Shown: positions 32,440-41,666 of the stretch, piece after piece
Numbering within the stretch: position 1 is the stretch's first letter
Layout of the letters: each line of letters opens with the position of its first letter
Assembly: GCF_032586155.1 (NCBI RefSeq)
Contig: NZ_JAWHTC010000001.1
Coordinates: 1-64,000 of the forward strand
DNA from: JAWHTC01 sp032586155
GTDB taxonomy: Bacteria > Pseudomonadota > Alphaproteobacteria > Rhodobacterales > Rhodobacteraceae
Reading direction: 5' to 3'
Length of the DNA: 64,000 bases
The notes under the pieces: generated by a model
The model's input: only the letters and a program-made list of their open reading frames with translations
What the model was told of the DNA's origin: nothing
Databases searched by the model: none
Translations under genes and position numbers: made by a program

Positions 32440-33579
32440 ATGTCTGAACCGCTGGATCTTAAGGCGCTGCGCCACGCGTTTCATCGTGACCCGGAACTGG
32501 GGTTCCAAGAAGTGCGCACCAAGGCGAAGGTGTCAAGAATCCTGCGCGACTTGGGGTTAGAGGTGCATGAAGGTGCGGGCGTTGTCGGCGTGCTGCGCGC
32601 CGGGAGTGGCAACCGGGCGATCGGGTTGCGTGCAGATATGGATGCGCTGCCGATCCATGAGGTCAGTACGCATGCGTATGTTTCTGAAAATCCCGGAGTG
32701 ATGCATGCCTGCGGCCACGACGGGCATACCACCATGCTGATCGGCGCGGCCGAGGCATTGGCGCGCGATCCTGATTTCGACGGCACAGTGGTGTTCATTT
32801 TCCAGCCCAATGAAGAGCACGGGCTGGGCGCGAAGGCGATGATCGACGAGGGGGTGCTGGAGCGCTTCCCGGTGGATGAGGTCTATGCCATTCACAACCT
32901 GCCCGGCGCACCGATGGGTCAGGTTTCGACGCGAACGGGGTTGATCTGCAACAGCGAGAGCCTGTTCGAGATTGCGATCAAGGGGCAGGGTGGACATGCC
33001 TCGATGCCGCAGGCGGGGCGTGATGCGATCACTATCGGGGCCGAAATGGTGCAGGCGTTGCAGAGCATCGTGGCGCGCAGGCTGGCCCCCGGGGCAGGTG
33101 CGGTGGTGTCGGTGACCGAGTTCCTGACCGACGGGCAACGCAATGTTCTGCCCGGCAATGCAACGTTGAAAGGCGATGTGCGGGCGCGGGCGCCAGAGGA
33201 TCGGGAAGCGGTGGAAGGATTCATGCGCCAGATCGTCGGCGGTGTGGCGGCGGCGCATGGGGTTGCGGCGGAGATGAGCTTTAACACCGAGTTCATCGAG
33301 ACAATCAACGCCGAAGCGCCGGTTGAGGCGGTGGTGCGCGCTGGACAGGCGGCTGGCCTGGAGACGATTGGCAATCGTGATCCAATGAGCTTTTCCGAGG
33401 ATTTCGCCCATTTCAGCGCGGCGGTACCGGGGTGTTTTCTGCTGATCGGCAACGGGACCGAGGGGGGGTATGGGCAACCGCTGCATGCTGCAGATTATGA
33501 TTTCAATGACGCTTTGTTGCCGGTTGGCGCGGCGTTCTGGCAGGCGCTGGTCAAGGACCGCTTGCCGAAACGGGAGTAA
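32440..33579 (+). CDS. M20 family amidohydrolase (hippurate/N-acyl-amino acid hydrolase type)
   Basis: Cytoplasmic metal-dependent amidase that releases an amino acid from an N-acyl group, 379 residues. The di-metal site is visible as DMDALPIHE, HACGHDGHT and QPNEEHGLGA; the dimerisation domain follows (KGQGGHASMP). A late histidine site is near QPLHAADYDFND. It is separated from livJ by a terminator but lies in the same direction, with 3 bases to the M24 gene, so the two form a small operon. The natural acyl amino acid is not known. Confidence 0.9.
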   Translation: MSEPLDLKALRHAFHRDPELGFQEVRTKAKVSRILRDLGLEVHEGAGVVGVLRAGSGNRAIGLRADMDALPIHEVSTHAYVSENPGVMHACGHDGHTTMLIGAAEALARDPDFDGTVVFIFQPNEEHGLGAKAMIDEGVLERFPVDEVYAIHNLPGAPMGQVSTRTGLICNSESLFEIAIKGQGGHASMPQAGRDAITIGAEMVQALQSIVARRLAPGAGAVVSVTEFLTDGQRNVLPGNATLKGDVRARAPEDREAVEGFMRQIVGGVAAAHGVAAEMSFNTEFIETINAEAPVEAVVRAGQAAGLETIGNRDPMSFSEDFAHFSAAVPGCFLLIGNGTEGGYGQPLHAADYDFNDALLPVGAAFWQALVKDRLPKRE

Positions 33580-33582
33580 GGC

Positions 33583-34728
33583 ATGTTCGAAGCACGGATG
33601 AAGGCGTTTCGCGAGCGGCTGGAAGGCGCCGGTGTCGATGTGGCGGTGATCACCGACGACGACAATGTCTATTACCTGACCGGTTACTATGACTATCTGC
33701 ACATGGAGTTTGGCCGTCCGACGCTGTTGATCGTGCCGCGTGAGGGCGAGACCCTGCTGATCACACCGGTGATAGACGAGGTGGCCGCCAATGCCCACGC
33801 AAGGGTGAACAGGATTGCCGCCTGGAATGATGGGATGGGCGAGGAATGGCGTAGTGAACTGCCCGGGGTCTTGAAAGGAGCGTCGAGGGTCGCGATCGAG
33901 CCAGATCACATGCCGCCCTTGGTTCGGACCTATGTCGATACGCTTGTGCCGCTTGGCCAACAAGGTAGTGCCACTCCGATCCTGGCAGATATGCGGATGA
34001 TCAAATCCGAACAGGAGCTGCAATTGGCGCGCCATGCCGGGCAGGTGGCCAACGCGATGATGGCGGCGGGGCGAGCGGCGATTGGCGATGGGGTGCCGGA
34101 ATACGAGGTGGCGATTGCCACGTCGCAGGCAGGCACGCGCAAGGCCGCCCAGCTTCTGGCGGCGCATTATGATGATGCCGACATGTCGCCCAATACCCAC
34201 TTTCTGCAGATCATGGCGTCAGGGGGTGAAATCACCAAGACCCATCACCGGGCGACGACCCGGATCATGCACCGTGGTGAACCGGTGTTCCTGTGCTTTT
34301 GTGGCATGACCAATTTTCACCGCTTCAAACTGGGGTTCGACCGGACCTTCTGGATTGGCGAGATCGCCAATTCCGAACAGGCGCGAATCTATGAGGTGGC
34401 TTTGGCGAGCCAGCAGGCAGCGCTGGCGGCTCTGGGGCCGGGGGTGACGGCGGAAAGCGTGCACGCAGCTTACGCCGAGGTGATCCAGGGAGCTGGATTT
34501 GATTACCCGTTCCGTTGTGGTCGGGCGACCGGGTTCAGTTTCCTCGAAGCGCCTCAGCTGGTGACCGGGGACAGGACGGTGCTGCAACCGGGTATGGTGC
34601 TGGCGGTTGATGGTTCGGTCGCGGTCGAGGGGTTCCGGGCGCAGGTGGGCGACAGTTTCATCGTAACCGAGGATGGGTATGAGCCCCTGACCGATCATCC
34701 CAAGGCGCTGGATCAATTGGTGTTGTGA
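33583..34728 (+). CDS. M24-fold (creatinase/aminopeptidase P-like) protein with degenerate metal site
   Basis: Pita-bread-fold hydrolase, 381 residues: a creatinase-type N-terminal domain (about 1-130) and the M24 domain. Active aminopeptidase P has two Asp, one His and two Glu metal ligands. Here only the Asp of GFDRTF is evident; the GHG-type histidine site reads CGRATG, and the two Glu positions read AVDGSV and VGDSFIV. This pattern resembles metal-free creatinase and ectoine-hydrolase-like members that cut C-N bonds other than peptide bonds. It is paired with an M20 amidohydrolase, so a two-step breakdown of an N-acyl or cyclic amino compound is plausible. Confidence 0.82.
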   Translation: MFEARMKAFRERLEGAGVDVAVITDDDNVYYLTGYYDYLHMEFGRPTLLIVPREGETLLITPVIDEVAANAHARVNRIAAWNDGMGEEWRSELPGVLKGASRVAIEPDHMPPLVRTYVDTLVPLGQQGSATPILADMRMIKSEQELQLARHAGQVANAMMAAGRAAIGDGVPEYEVAIATSQAGTRKAAQLLAAHYDDADMSPNTHFLQIMASGGEITKTHHRATTRIMHRGEPVFLCFCGMTNFHRFKLGFDRTFWIGEIANSEQARIYEVALASQQAALAALGPGVTAESVHAAYAEVIQGAGFDYPFRCGRATGFSFLEAPQLVTGDRTVLQPGMVLAVDGSVAVEGFRAQVGDSFIVTEDGYEPLTDHPKALDQLVL

Positions 34729-35036
34729 GGTGCCAATTGGGCGATGCTGATGCGTCGGTATAGCCGTGATTTGACGGAACAGTGTTCAGTCTTTTCTGGC
34801 GTAACCATTCAACATGTTAAGCCCGGGCGAAAACAAGGCGTGTAGCGGTGCCGTGCGATCACCAGACCGCTCGCAGGGCTGGTGACTTCGCAAGGGTAAC
34901 GCAACGCCGTGAGTTAACGCGGACTCATCGGGGACAAAGTGGACGAAACGTGCGCTGTACCACCATTTCACGATCTGGCGGCCGCACGACTTCCCCTCAG
35001 TGCCCGCTCGAGGCCAGACCCGGGCTTTTCACGCCA
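34729..35036. other. Intergenic region, 308 bases, convergent genes
   Basis: Between the M24 gene and the 3' end of the helicase gene. I find no gene, tRNA, clear terminator or repeat here. Composition is ordinary. Confidence 0.4.
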
Positions 35037-36356
35037 TCAGGCCGCCCGGCTGCCACTCTTGCCGCCACGCCGGCGATTGCGCCGACGCTGGCCGCCGGCA
35101 GGCTTACCTTGTCCGAGCTTGCCCGCCCGGGGTTTGCCTTGCACGCCACCGGGCTTGCCACCACGCCCACGGCCACGACCCTGACCGCCGCCGCCGCCGC
35201 GTACCGGTTTAACCTCTTCATGTTTTTCCCACTCCCGGCCCGAGGCCACGGGGATTTTGATCCCCATCACCTTCTGGATGGCGCGGAATTCGTCCATCTC
35301 GTCGGGTGCACAGAAGGCCACCGCGGCGCCATCGGCCCCGGCCCGTGCGGTGCGGCCAATCCGGTGCACATAGTTGTCCGGCACGTTGGGCAGGTCATAG
35401 TTGTAGACATGGCGCACCAGCGGGATATCGAGGCCCCGTGCAGCCACATCCGTCGCGACCAACACCTTGATCTCACCGGATTTGAACGCCGCGAGCGCTT
35501 TGTCACGCTGCCCCTGGCTCTTGTTGCCGTGGATCGACGCGGCCGCAAAACCCGCCTGTTCCAACTGCCGTTTCAGTTTCTCCGACCCGTGCTTGGTGCG
35601 GCCAAAAACCAGCGCCGCCTCGTCCGGATGCTCGCCCAGCAGCTCGATCAGCAGATTCGCCTTTTCAGCCTTGGCAATGAAATGCACCACCTGGGTGACC
35701 TTGTCGGCAGCCTTGCCGGGGGGCGAGACTTCAACCCGCACCGGGTCCTTCAGATACGTTTTGGCAATCTCTGCCATCTGCTTGGCCATGGTGGCGGAAA
35801 AACACATCGTCTGGCGTTCATTCGGAATCAGGGCCGCGATTTTGCGCAGATCATGGATGAAGCCCATGTCCAGCATCTGGTCAGCTTCGTCCAGCACCAG
35901 GAACTCGGTCTCGCGCAGGTCGATCGCGCGCCGGTCCATCAGGTCCAACAGACGCCCCGGTGTCGCCACCAGGATATCCATGCCGCGCGCCAGCCGGTTG
36001 ATCTGGCCGTTGATCCCGGCCCCGCCAACCACAAGGCCCACCTTCAGCGGCGTGCCTTCAACCAGTTCGCGCAGCGCATCGCTGATCTGTTTGGCCAATT
36101 CGCGCGTCGGCGCCAGAACCAGACCGGTCACGGTCTTGGGATTGGGTCGCCCGTCAAACTCCAGCATCGCCGAAACCAGCGGCAGGCCAAAGGCAAAGGT
36201 CTTGCCGGTACCGGTCTGGGCCAGGCCCATCACGTCGCGCCCCTCCATCGCATGCGGAACCGCCTGCGCCTGGATCGGGGTGGGCGTTTCCAGCCCCATG
36301 TTGGCCAGTCGCGTCAGCAGATGCTTGGGCAGGCCCATCTCGTTGAAATTTTTCAA
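35037..36356 (-). CDS. DEAD-box ATP-dependent RNA helicase (RhlE-like)
   Basis: RNA helicase for ribosome assembly or RNA turnover, 439 residues. Motifs in order: Q-motif PTPIQAQAVPHAM, AQTGTGKT, PTRELAKQI, VLDEADQMLDMGF, SAT in CFSATMAKQM, and HRIGRTARAG. The C-terminal 60 residues are rich in Arg, Gly and Lys with RG repeats and probably bind RNA. The start is TTG at 36356 with AAAGGA about 8 bases upstream; an ATG six codons later is less well placed. Confidence 0.92.
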   Translation of the reverse strand: MKNFNEMGLPKHLLTRLANMGLETPTPIQAQAVPHAMEGRDVMGLAQTGTGKTFAFGLPLVSAMLEFDGRPNPKTVTGLVLAPTRELAKQISDALRELVEGTPLKVGLVVGGAGINGQINRLARGMDILVATPGRLLDLMDRRAIDLRETEFLVLDEADQMLDMGFIHDLRKIAALIPNERQTMCFSATMAKQMAEIAKTYLKDPVRVEVSPPGKAADKVTQVVHFIAKAEKANLLIELLGEHPDEAALVFGRTKHGSEKLKRQLEQAGFAAASIHGNKSQGQRDKALAAFKSGEIKVLVATDVAARGLDIPLVRHVYNYDLPNVPDNYVHRIGRTARAGADGAAVAFCAPDEMDEFRAIQKVMGIKIPVASGREWEKHEEVKPVRGGGGGQGRGRGRGGKPGGVQGKPRAGKLGQGKPAGGQRRRNRRRGGKSGSRAA

Positions 36357-36696
36357 ACTCTTGTCCTTTCACGGCAGACCACTGGCCCGCCAGATATGCA
36401 AATACCCGGCCGCGCCCCGCATGGGCCGTCCGGTGTCGTGGTTTCGCCGATGGGCCTGACAGGAGGGCCGATTGCCCTCGCCTGCCGCCTTGGCGTAAGA
36501 ACCCACGCGTGATTTTGGGAACATCACTCGACGCTTTTCTTCGGCTCCGGTTGGCCCGGATGTTGCTTCACCTGCTCACGCGGCAGAAAGCGTCGGTTGA
36601 GAGGCAAATGGCCCTTGTCCGACTTAAAGTCAAGTCAAACCATCTGGAAATCACGTCGCGCATTGGCTAAACCGGGGGTCCATCGAGGGGCAAATA
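36357..36696. other. Intergenic region, 340 bases, divergent helicase and fur
   Basis: It should hold both promoters. GAGGGG at 36686-36691 is the ribosome site for the Fur-family gene. I found no convincing Fur or Irr box by eye and no coding remnant. Confidence 0.4.
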
Positions 36697-37134
36697 ATGA
36701 CAAACATGGGCCAGATGAGCGATACGATCACCTCACGTTGCGAGGCAAAAGGCCTGCGCATGACCGGCCAGCGCCGCATCATCGCCGCCGTGTTGCAGGA
36801 AAGCGATGACCACCCCGATGTCGAGGAACTCTACACCCGGGCCAGTGCGCGCGACGAAGGCATTTCCATTGCCACGGTCTATCGCACGGTCAAACTCTTC
36901 GAAGAGGCCGGGATCATCGACAAGCTCGAATTCGGTGATGGCCGGGCGCGCTATGAAGATGCCGAACGCGAACATCACGACCACCTGATCGATCTCAATT
37001 CTGGCGAGGTGATCGAGTTTGTGGAGCCCGAGATCGAAGCGCTGCAGGAAAAGATCGCCGAGAAATTGGGCTACCGCCTCAAGGGTCACAAGCTCGAGCT
37101 TTACGGCGTGCCGATCAACAAACCGGGCAAGTAA
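36697..37134 (+). CDS. fur: Fur-family metal-responsive regulator (Fur/Mur type)
   Basis: Iron- or manganese-responsive repressor, 145 residues. The winged helix part has MTGQRRIIAAVLQESDDHPDVEELY and ATVYRTVKLFEEAG. The metal region EHHDHLIDLNSGEVIEF is present. No CxxC zinc pairs are seen, in keeping with alphaproteobacterial Fur/Mur proteins. ATG at 36697 has GAGGGG six bases before it. In Rhodobacterales this orthologue often acts as Mur (manganese); sequence alone does not decide between iron and manganese. Confidence 0.88.
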   Translation: MTNMGQMSDTITSRCEAKGLRMTGQRRIIAAVLQESDDHPDVEELYTRASARDEGISIATVYRTVKLFEEAGIIDKLEFGDGRARYEDAEREHHDHLIDLNSGEVIEFVEPEIEALQEKIAEKLGYRLKGHKLELYGVPINKPGK

Positions 37135-37146
37135 TTTCGCGGTTTT

Positions 37147-38805
37147 TCACTCTGGTCGTGCCCTCAGTTTGTCACGCAGCACCGCGATCAGCTTGTGATT
37201 GGGTTCCGCCGGTGCATCGCCGAACTCGCTCAGATACACCCCCATCGCCGATCCATGGTAGTTCCACAGTGAATAGCTGACCCCGTACTCGTGAAAGATG
37301 TCCAGAACGTCGGCCATCCAGACCTCGCCGCCCTTGCCGTCGATCTCGAACGTGTCCCGCATTGTGCCGAATTCCATCACTGAGACCGGAACATCGTTGT
37401 CGATCCCGAACTGGTACATCTTCAGAAATTCGGCCTCGATAAATTCCCTGTCACGGAAGTGAAATCCTACCCCGCCGCCGTCTTTCGGGTCGGTATAGAA
37501 ATTCAGCTCCAACCCGATATAGCCAGCATCGCCAAGGGTCTCGTCTTGATAGACCACGCCCGCGCCCGCCATGTAGCCGGTAATCTTGTAGTGGTTGCCC
37601 GGTGTTGCCTTGAACCAATGGCGATCGCTGCTCCATCCCAGGTAATCATCTTCAGTGGTATTCCCGTCGATCCTGAGGCTGGCATTGTCGTTGGCGCCCG
37701 TTGTCTGTGACCTGGACAACACCTGTGACGCTCCGTCCCCATCCGAACTCCAGGGCCACCAATGCCAAACGCTCTCTTGTGTAAGGGGTGCATTGACGAT
37801 TCTCGAAACGCGCCTGGTGCTGACATCGAATTCAAGCACTTCGATCCTGTCAAAACGGGCACTGCCCCGCGCACCCGACCGGGCCGTCGCGATCGGCAGC
37901 CCGGCAACGACATCGGGATTATCCAGGCGAACCCATTCGCTCTGGTATTTGCGCCAAGGCGTGTCTTTTTCCTGCAACCGCGGGCTTCGAATGCTGCTCG
38001 ACCAAACAAGAACCTGCTGGCCGGTAGGAATTGGCGTGCCCAGGTCGGGGTAACCTCTCTGGTCTCCCAGCGAAGATGCGGTCCACGTGGCATTGTGATG
38101 GGTGAACTCCACCGGCACGTAAAAGTGGAAATCATACATCGTGTTTGAATCCCGCACCAGAAACTGCGAGGCCGGGCCAAGCGCTGAATAGGTCTTGTTC
38201 GTCCCGTAAAGCGCCCCGACAATCAGAAGATGGTTCCTGTCCACCTCCCGTATCGCACGTGCAATTTCCTGGGCCAGGCTGCGCCATTGCGTACCGGTGT
38301 CATCCTCGGTGACCGCTTCGTTCAGGATCTCATAGCCCGCGATAGCCGGCTCATTCCTGTAGCGTTTTGCAATCGCGCGCCACATGTCGACGGTCTGCTG
38401 ACGAACACCCTCATCCGTCCAGATGCTGAAATCACGAGTTGCACCATTTCCGGCCAACCAATCGCCGCCAATCGGTACGTGTAGATCAAGCGTCAACAAG
38501 ACGTCATGCGCGCGGGCCCAGGCAATGTTGCGGTCAAGCCAAGCCCAGAACGCCTGACGATCCTGTTGGTACCAATTGCCGTTGAAACCAAAGCGCACGC
38601 TGTTGAACCCCAGCGCGCGCACGCGGGCAAAGTCCCCTTCGGAATGATGGCTGGACGCCTCGAGGCTGAAGCCGTTATTGCCAAGTTCGGCCCAATAGTA
38701 GTTCGAGAAACTCACTGATCGCAGGCGAATACTTTGCTCATTGCGGACAAGCTGACGCCCTTCCGCTCGAACGAACTCTTCGCGGGTGACCGGGGAAACA
38801 CTCAA
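37147..38805 (-). CDS. GH5-type glycoside hydrolase with inserted beta-domain, 5' end uncertain
   Basis: Probable endo-acting beta-glycosidase of clan A (cellulase-like family 5). The acid/base is Glu163 in YEILNE and the nucleophile is probably Glu478 in VMEFGT. About 200 residues (roughly 265-465) sit between these catalytic parts and include GNHYKITGYMAGAG, which looks like a carbohydrate-binding beta-sandwich. The last visible start is TTG at 38805 without a ribosome site. The same frame continues upstream through a hydrophobic stretch (LIVFLLVYLFPIFLWAYL, to about 38861) that looks like a membrane anchor but has no ATG before a stop; a basic N-terminus starting at ATG 38914 is in another frame. 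A frameshift or sequence error is likely there. Confidence 0.78.
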   Translation of the reverse strand: MSVSPVTREEFVRAEGRQLVRNEQSIRLRSVSFSNYYWAELGNNGFSLEASSHHSEGDFARVRALGFNSVRFGFNGNWYQQDRQAFWAWLDRNIAWARAHDVLLTLDLHVPIGGDWLAGNGATRDFSIWTDEGVRQQTVDMWRAIAKRYRNEPAIAGYEILNEAVTEDDTGTQWRSLAQEIARAIREVDRNHLLIVGALYGTNKTYSALGPASQFLVRDSNTMYDFHFYVPVEFTHHNATWTASSLGDQRGYPDLGTPIPTGQQVLVWSSSIRSPRLQEKDTPWRKYQSEWVRLDNPDVVAGLPIATARSGARGSARFDRIEVLEFDVSTRRVSRIVNAPLTQESVWHWWPWSSDGDGASQVLSRSQTTGANDNASLRIDGNTTEDDYLGWSSDRHWFKATPGNHYKITGYMAGAGVVYQDETLGDAGYIGLELNFYTDPKDGGGVGFHFRDREFIEAEFLKMYQFGIDNDVPVSVMEFGTMRDTFEIDGKGGEVWMADVLDIFHEYGVSYSLWNYHGSAMGVYLSEFGDAPAEPNHKLIAVLRDKLRARPE

Positions 38806-39034
38806 ATACGCCCATAGAAAAATCGGAAACAGGTAGACCAGTAAAAAGACGATCAGAGCTGGTTGGGTGGCGTGCCTGCGAATGGAACCGCCCCTTCGTC
38901 CTCTTTGCCTTCATCCAGACACTAGTCCGGAGGGTGCCCCCGGCGCAATCCGCTGCAAAAAGCCTACCCCGCCCCTAGACATTTCCGCACCACATCGCCA
39001 AGGACGGCCTGTCCCCTGCGTGAAAGGCGCGCCC

Positions 39035-39916
39035 ATGGCCAACAATAACCTCCGAGGCATCGCCTTACTGATTACCGCCATGGCGTTCTTTGCTGCGACT
39101 GATGCGTGCGTGCAGCTCGCCACCCAGACACTGCCCAAGGGGCAGGTCTTGTCGCTCATGGGGGGTGGCGGGGCGTTGATTTTCGCCGCGTTGACGCGTT
39201 CCAAGGGCCATCGCCTTATCGCCGCCGACCTGGTCAGCTGGCCGATGCTCCTGCGCAACTCGGCAGAAATCGTCGCCACTTTCAGTTTCGTCACCGCGCT
39301 GTCTACGGTCGGCATCTCGCTGGCTTCGTCCGTTATTCAGGCCACGCCGCTGGCTGTCACATTCTTTGCCATCATCCTGTTGAAGGAACAGGTCGGCTGG
39401 CGTCGGTGGGGCGCGATCCTGATCGGTTTTGCCGGTGTGTTGATCATTCTGCGCCCCGGCCTTTCAGGGTTCGAACCCAACGCGCTCTGGGCTGTTGCCG
39501 CCATGCTGGGTCTTGCCCTGCGTGACGTGTCGACCCGCCTGATGCCGGGCACCACGCCGTCAACCCGCATCGCTTTTTACGGCATGGCCGTTCTGACCCT
39601 GGGCGGCTGGGTGCACATGCTGCTGATCGAACCGCCCCAACCCCTCACCGTGGCCTCATCGAGCTATGTACTTGGCACCGTGGTTCTTGGGTCACTGGGC
39701 TATTTCGCGATGATCCAAGCGATGCGGACAGGCGAGATTTCGGTCGTCGCCCCGTTCCGCTATATCCGGATCATCTTTGCCCTTATCGTCGGGGCCATCG
39801 TTTTCGGTGAACGCCCCGATTTGCTCACCTATCTCGGCTGTGGCATTACCATCGCCGCCGGGATCTATGCCTTCTGGCGCGAAGCCCGCCTCTCGAAAAA
39901 AGGAAACGCATCATGA
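39035..39916 (+). CDS. DMT-superfamily transporter (EamA domains)
   Basis: Inner-membrane exporter or permease of the drug/metabolite superfamily, 293 residues and about ten helices in two EamA halves. Half 1 starts at LRGIALLITAMAFFAATDAC; half 2 at ALWAVAAMLGLALRDVSTR and contains APFRYIRIIFALIVGAIVFGE, the usual end of the EamA pattern. ATG at 39035 gives the usual short N-terminus; the long frame upstream is Pro/Arg-rich and unlikely to be translated. It overlaps the osmC-like gene by four bases. Substrate unknown. Confidence 0.88.
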   Translation: MANNNLRGIALLITAMAFFAATDACVQLATQTLPKGQVLSLMGGGGALIFAALTRSKGHRLIAADLVSWPMLLRNSAEIVATFSFVTALSTVGISLASSVIQATPLAVTFFAIILLKEQVGWRRWGAILIGFAGVLIILRPGLSGFEPNALWAVAAMLGLALRDVSTRLMPGTTPSTRIAFYGMAVLTLGGWVHMLLIEPPQPLTVASSSYVLGTVVLGSLGYFAMIQAMRTGEISVVAPFRYIRIIFALIVGAIVFGERPDLLTYLGCGITIAAGIYAFWREARLSKKGNAS

Positions 39917-40335
39917 TGAAAGCAAACGTCAAATGGGTCGGTGACCGCACCTTTGTCGGCACCGCAGGCAGCGGCCACGCTATTGCCTTTGGTGCAGCCC
40001 ACGGGGAGAGCGGCGTCAAACCCGGTCCCTCGCCGATGGAACTGCTGCTCCTTGGCACCGGCGGCTGTTCGGCCTATGACGTGGTGCACATCCTTGAACG
40101 CGGCCGCGAACCGGTCGAGGATGTCGAAGTCCAGATCGAAGCCGAACGCGCCGACACCGATCCCAAGGTCTACAAGACCATTCACATGCATTTCATCATC
40201 AAAGGTCGCGGCCTCAACCCGGCCAAGGCCGAACGCGCCGTGTCGCTCTCGATCGAGAAATACTGTTCGGCCTCGGCGATGATGGCAGCAACGGCAACCC
40301 TGACCCATGATTTCGAAATCATCGAGACTGCCTGA
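39913..40335 (+). CDS. OsmC/YhfA-family peroxiredoxin-like protein
   Basis: Thiol-dependent hydroperoxide reductase family, 140 residues, cytoplasmic. The two conserved cysteines are in GTGGCSAYDV and EKYCSASAMM. The closeness to YhfA is shown by PSPMELLLLGTGGC. It is translationally coupled to the DMT transporter gene (ATGA). Its role could be protection against organic hydroperoxides; the partner reductant is unknown. Confidence 0.9.
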   Translation: MMKANVKWVGDRTFVGTAGSGHAIAFGAAHGESGVKPGPSPMELLLLGTGGCSAYDVVHILERGREPVEDVEVQIEAERADTDPKVYKTIHMHFIIKGRGLNPAKAERAVSLSIEKYCSASAMMAATATLTHDFEIIETA

Positions 40336-40498
40336 CATCTGGCACCGTGTCACATGACAAATGCATCGCCAAAGGTGCTATAATTCGGGCGAAGTTATAG
40401 GCCCGATCACTGCGGCTTGCCCGTCTCCACCACATCGAATCCGACGGCGCGCAGGATCAGGGCTGCGCATAACCCTTGATGTGAAGGGACACCTGCCC

Positions 40499-41308
40499 AT
40501 GCTCGGATCCCACGACCTGCTCCTCGCCACCTGCCTGGCGCTCACTCTGACCGTCTCGCCTGCCATGGCCGACAGCCATGACACAGCCGCCACGGACCCA
40601 ACGCTCTACCAGCCCGAGCATTACCTTATCGCGCCCCCCGGTACGCCACCGCTCAGCAATTTTTACACTGTTCCCGGATTCCGGCCGGTCGATCCCAGCT
40701 GCTATTCCGGCACATTGACCTGGCACACCGAGGCGCTCATCCCGATCGGCGGTGGCGCCCGTTTCTACGCCGATGAGCGCGTCACCCTGCACGCCTTCGG
40801 CGCCGGCGATTTCGGCCACGGCCATAGCTGGAGCCTCTCGTCTGACCCGGTCTCTATCGCCGGGCTCACCACCGTGTCCTCGGGCAGTGGCAGCGGTGCG
40901 GCAAGAGCGCAACTGTGGCTCTCGACCGAGGATGGAACCTACCGCCTCGTCACCGATGTGCAGCCCCGTGTCGGTTTCTACCAGATAAGCACCACCGGGG
41001 CGATTTCGCGCACCGTGACCGAGGACTTTTACTTTGGCTTTGGCGATCACCATTACTCCTATGTCAACCTCAGCCAGCTCGAAGCCGCCTCGGGGCATCC
41101 CGAAGTGGCTGCCGCGCTTACCAGCATCCGCGCCGTCCTGTCGACCCGCCCGCCCAATGTCTTCATGGGATCTGTTGCCGGGCTTGGTGCCCCCCCGTAC
41201 CGTATCGAGAACGTAGACAACATGGCCTTCGCCTGGGGCGTTCAGGGCCAGGGTCGCCGTATTGTCTCGGTACAGGTGACCTGCGCCGATTTCCTGCGAG
41301 AAGAGTAG
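40499..41308 (+). CDS. Secreted protein of unknown function, 269 residues
   Basis: I do not recognise the family. A signal peptide (about residues 1-24, ending AMA) is followed by a beta-rich sequence. It contains several Gly/Ser turns, a Pro-rich part near the mature N-terminus and only two clear cysteines (DPSCYSG near the start and VTCADF at the end), which could form one disulfide. ATG at 40499 follows AAGGGA by 9 bases. It stands alone, with 163 bases upstream and about 350 downstream. Confidence 0.7.
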   Translation: MLGSHDLLLATCLALTLTVSPAMADSHDTAATDPTLYQPEHYLIAPPGTPPLSNFYTVPGFRPVDPSCYSGTLTWHTEALIPIGGGARFYADERVTLHAFGAGDFGHGHSWSLSSDPVSIAGLTTVSSGSGSGAARAQLWLSTEDGTYRLVTDVQPRVGFYQISTTGAISRTVTEDFYFGFGDHHYSYVNLSQLEAASGHPEVAAALTSIRAVLSTRPPNVFMGSVAGLGAPPYRIENVDNMAFAWGVQGQGRRIVSVQVTCADFLREE

Positions 41309-41654
41309 GTTACGGAAAACTCGATCGATTGCGTCCGGGCGCCGGAAAACTTCGAGCCCGAGGTAGAACGCTTTTGGGCTCAAGCCGGCACTCGAGTACC
41401 CCGTCTCGCCCCTTCATCTGATCGAAAAAATCCCGGGGAGCTGGTCCTCGCAGCGGCAAGTTGGGTGGCAAAATGCCATGCATTTTGCACCTTGTCGGAT
41501 TGCGAAGGTAATTCGAAAGTCTGTTCAAATCTTAAAGTGATGATGAATGCGGTCAAACGCTGAAGGGGCTTTGTGATTCAACTGCCCTGATTTTTCCGGG
41601 GTGACTCGCTTTCCGAAATAAGTTATACAACATAACTATTATTCGATTCATCTA
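41309..41654. other. Intergenic region, about 350 bases, upstream of the crotonase operon
   Basis: Mostly unexplained. The right end is AT-rich and carries the MarR-type palindrome at 41621-41637 and presumably the operon promoter. No coding remnant or terminator with a T run was seen. Confidence 0.5.
41621..41637. promoter_or_regulatory. Palindrome AGTTAT-N5-ATAACT, candidate MarR operator
   Basis: A perfect 6+5+6 inverted repeat, 30 bases before the crotonase start codon, in an AT-rich stretch. A MarR regulator is encoded in the same operon (42439), so self-regulation by this site is likely. Size fits MarR operators. Confidence 0.55.
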
Positions 41655-41666
41655 ATGGAGAACTCA

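Noticed and set aside
34848..36512. 554-codon open frame on the plus strand across the helicase gene
   Set aside because: Antisense to an intact DEAD-box helicase with all motifs; composition is that of a shadow frame.
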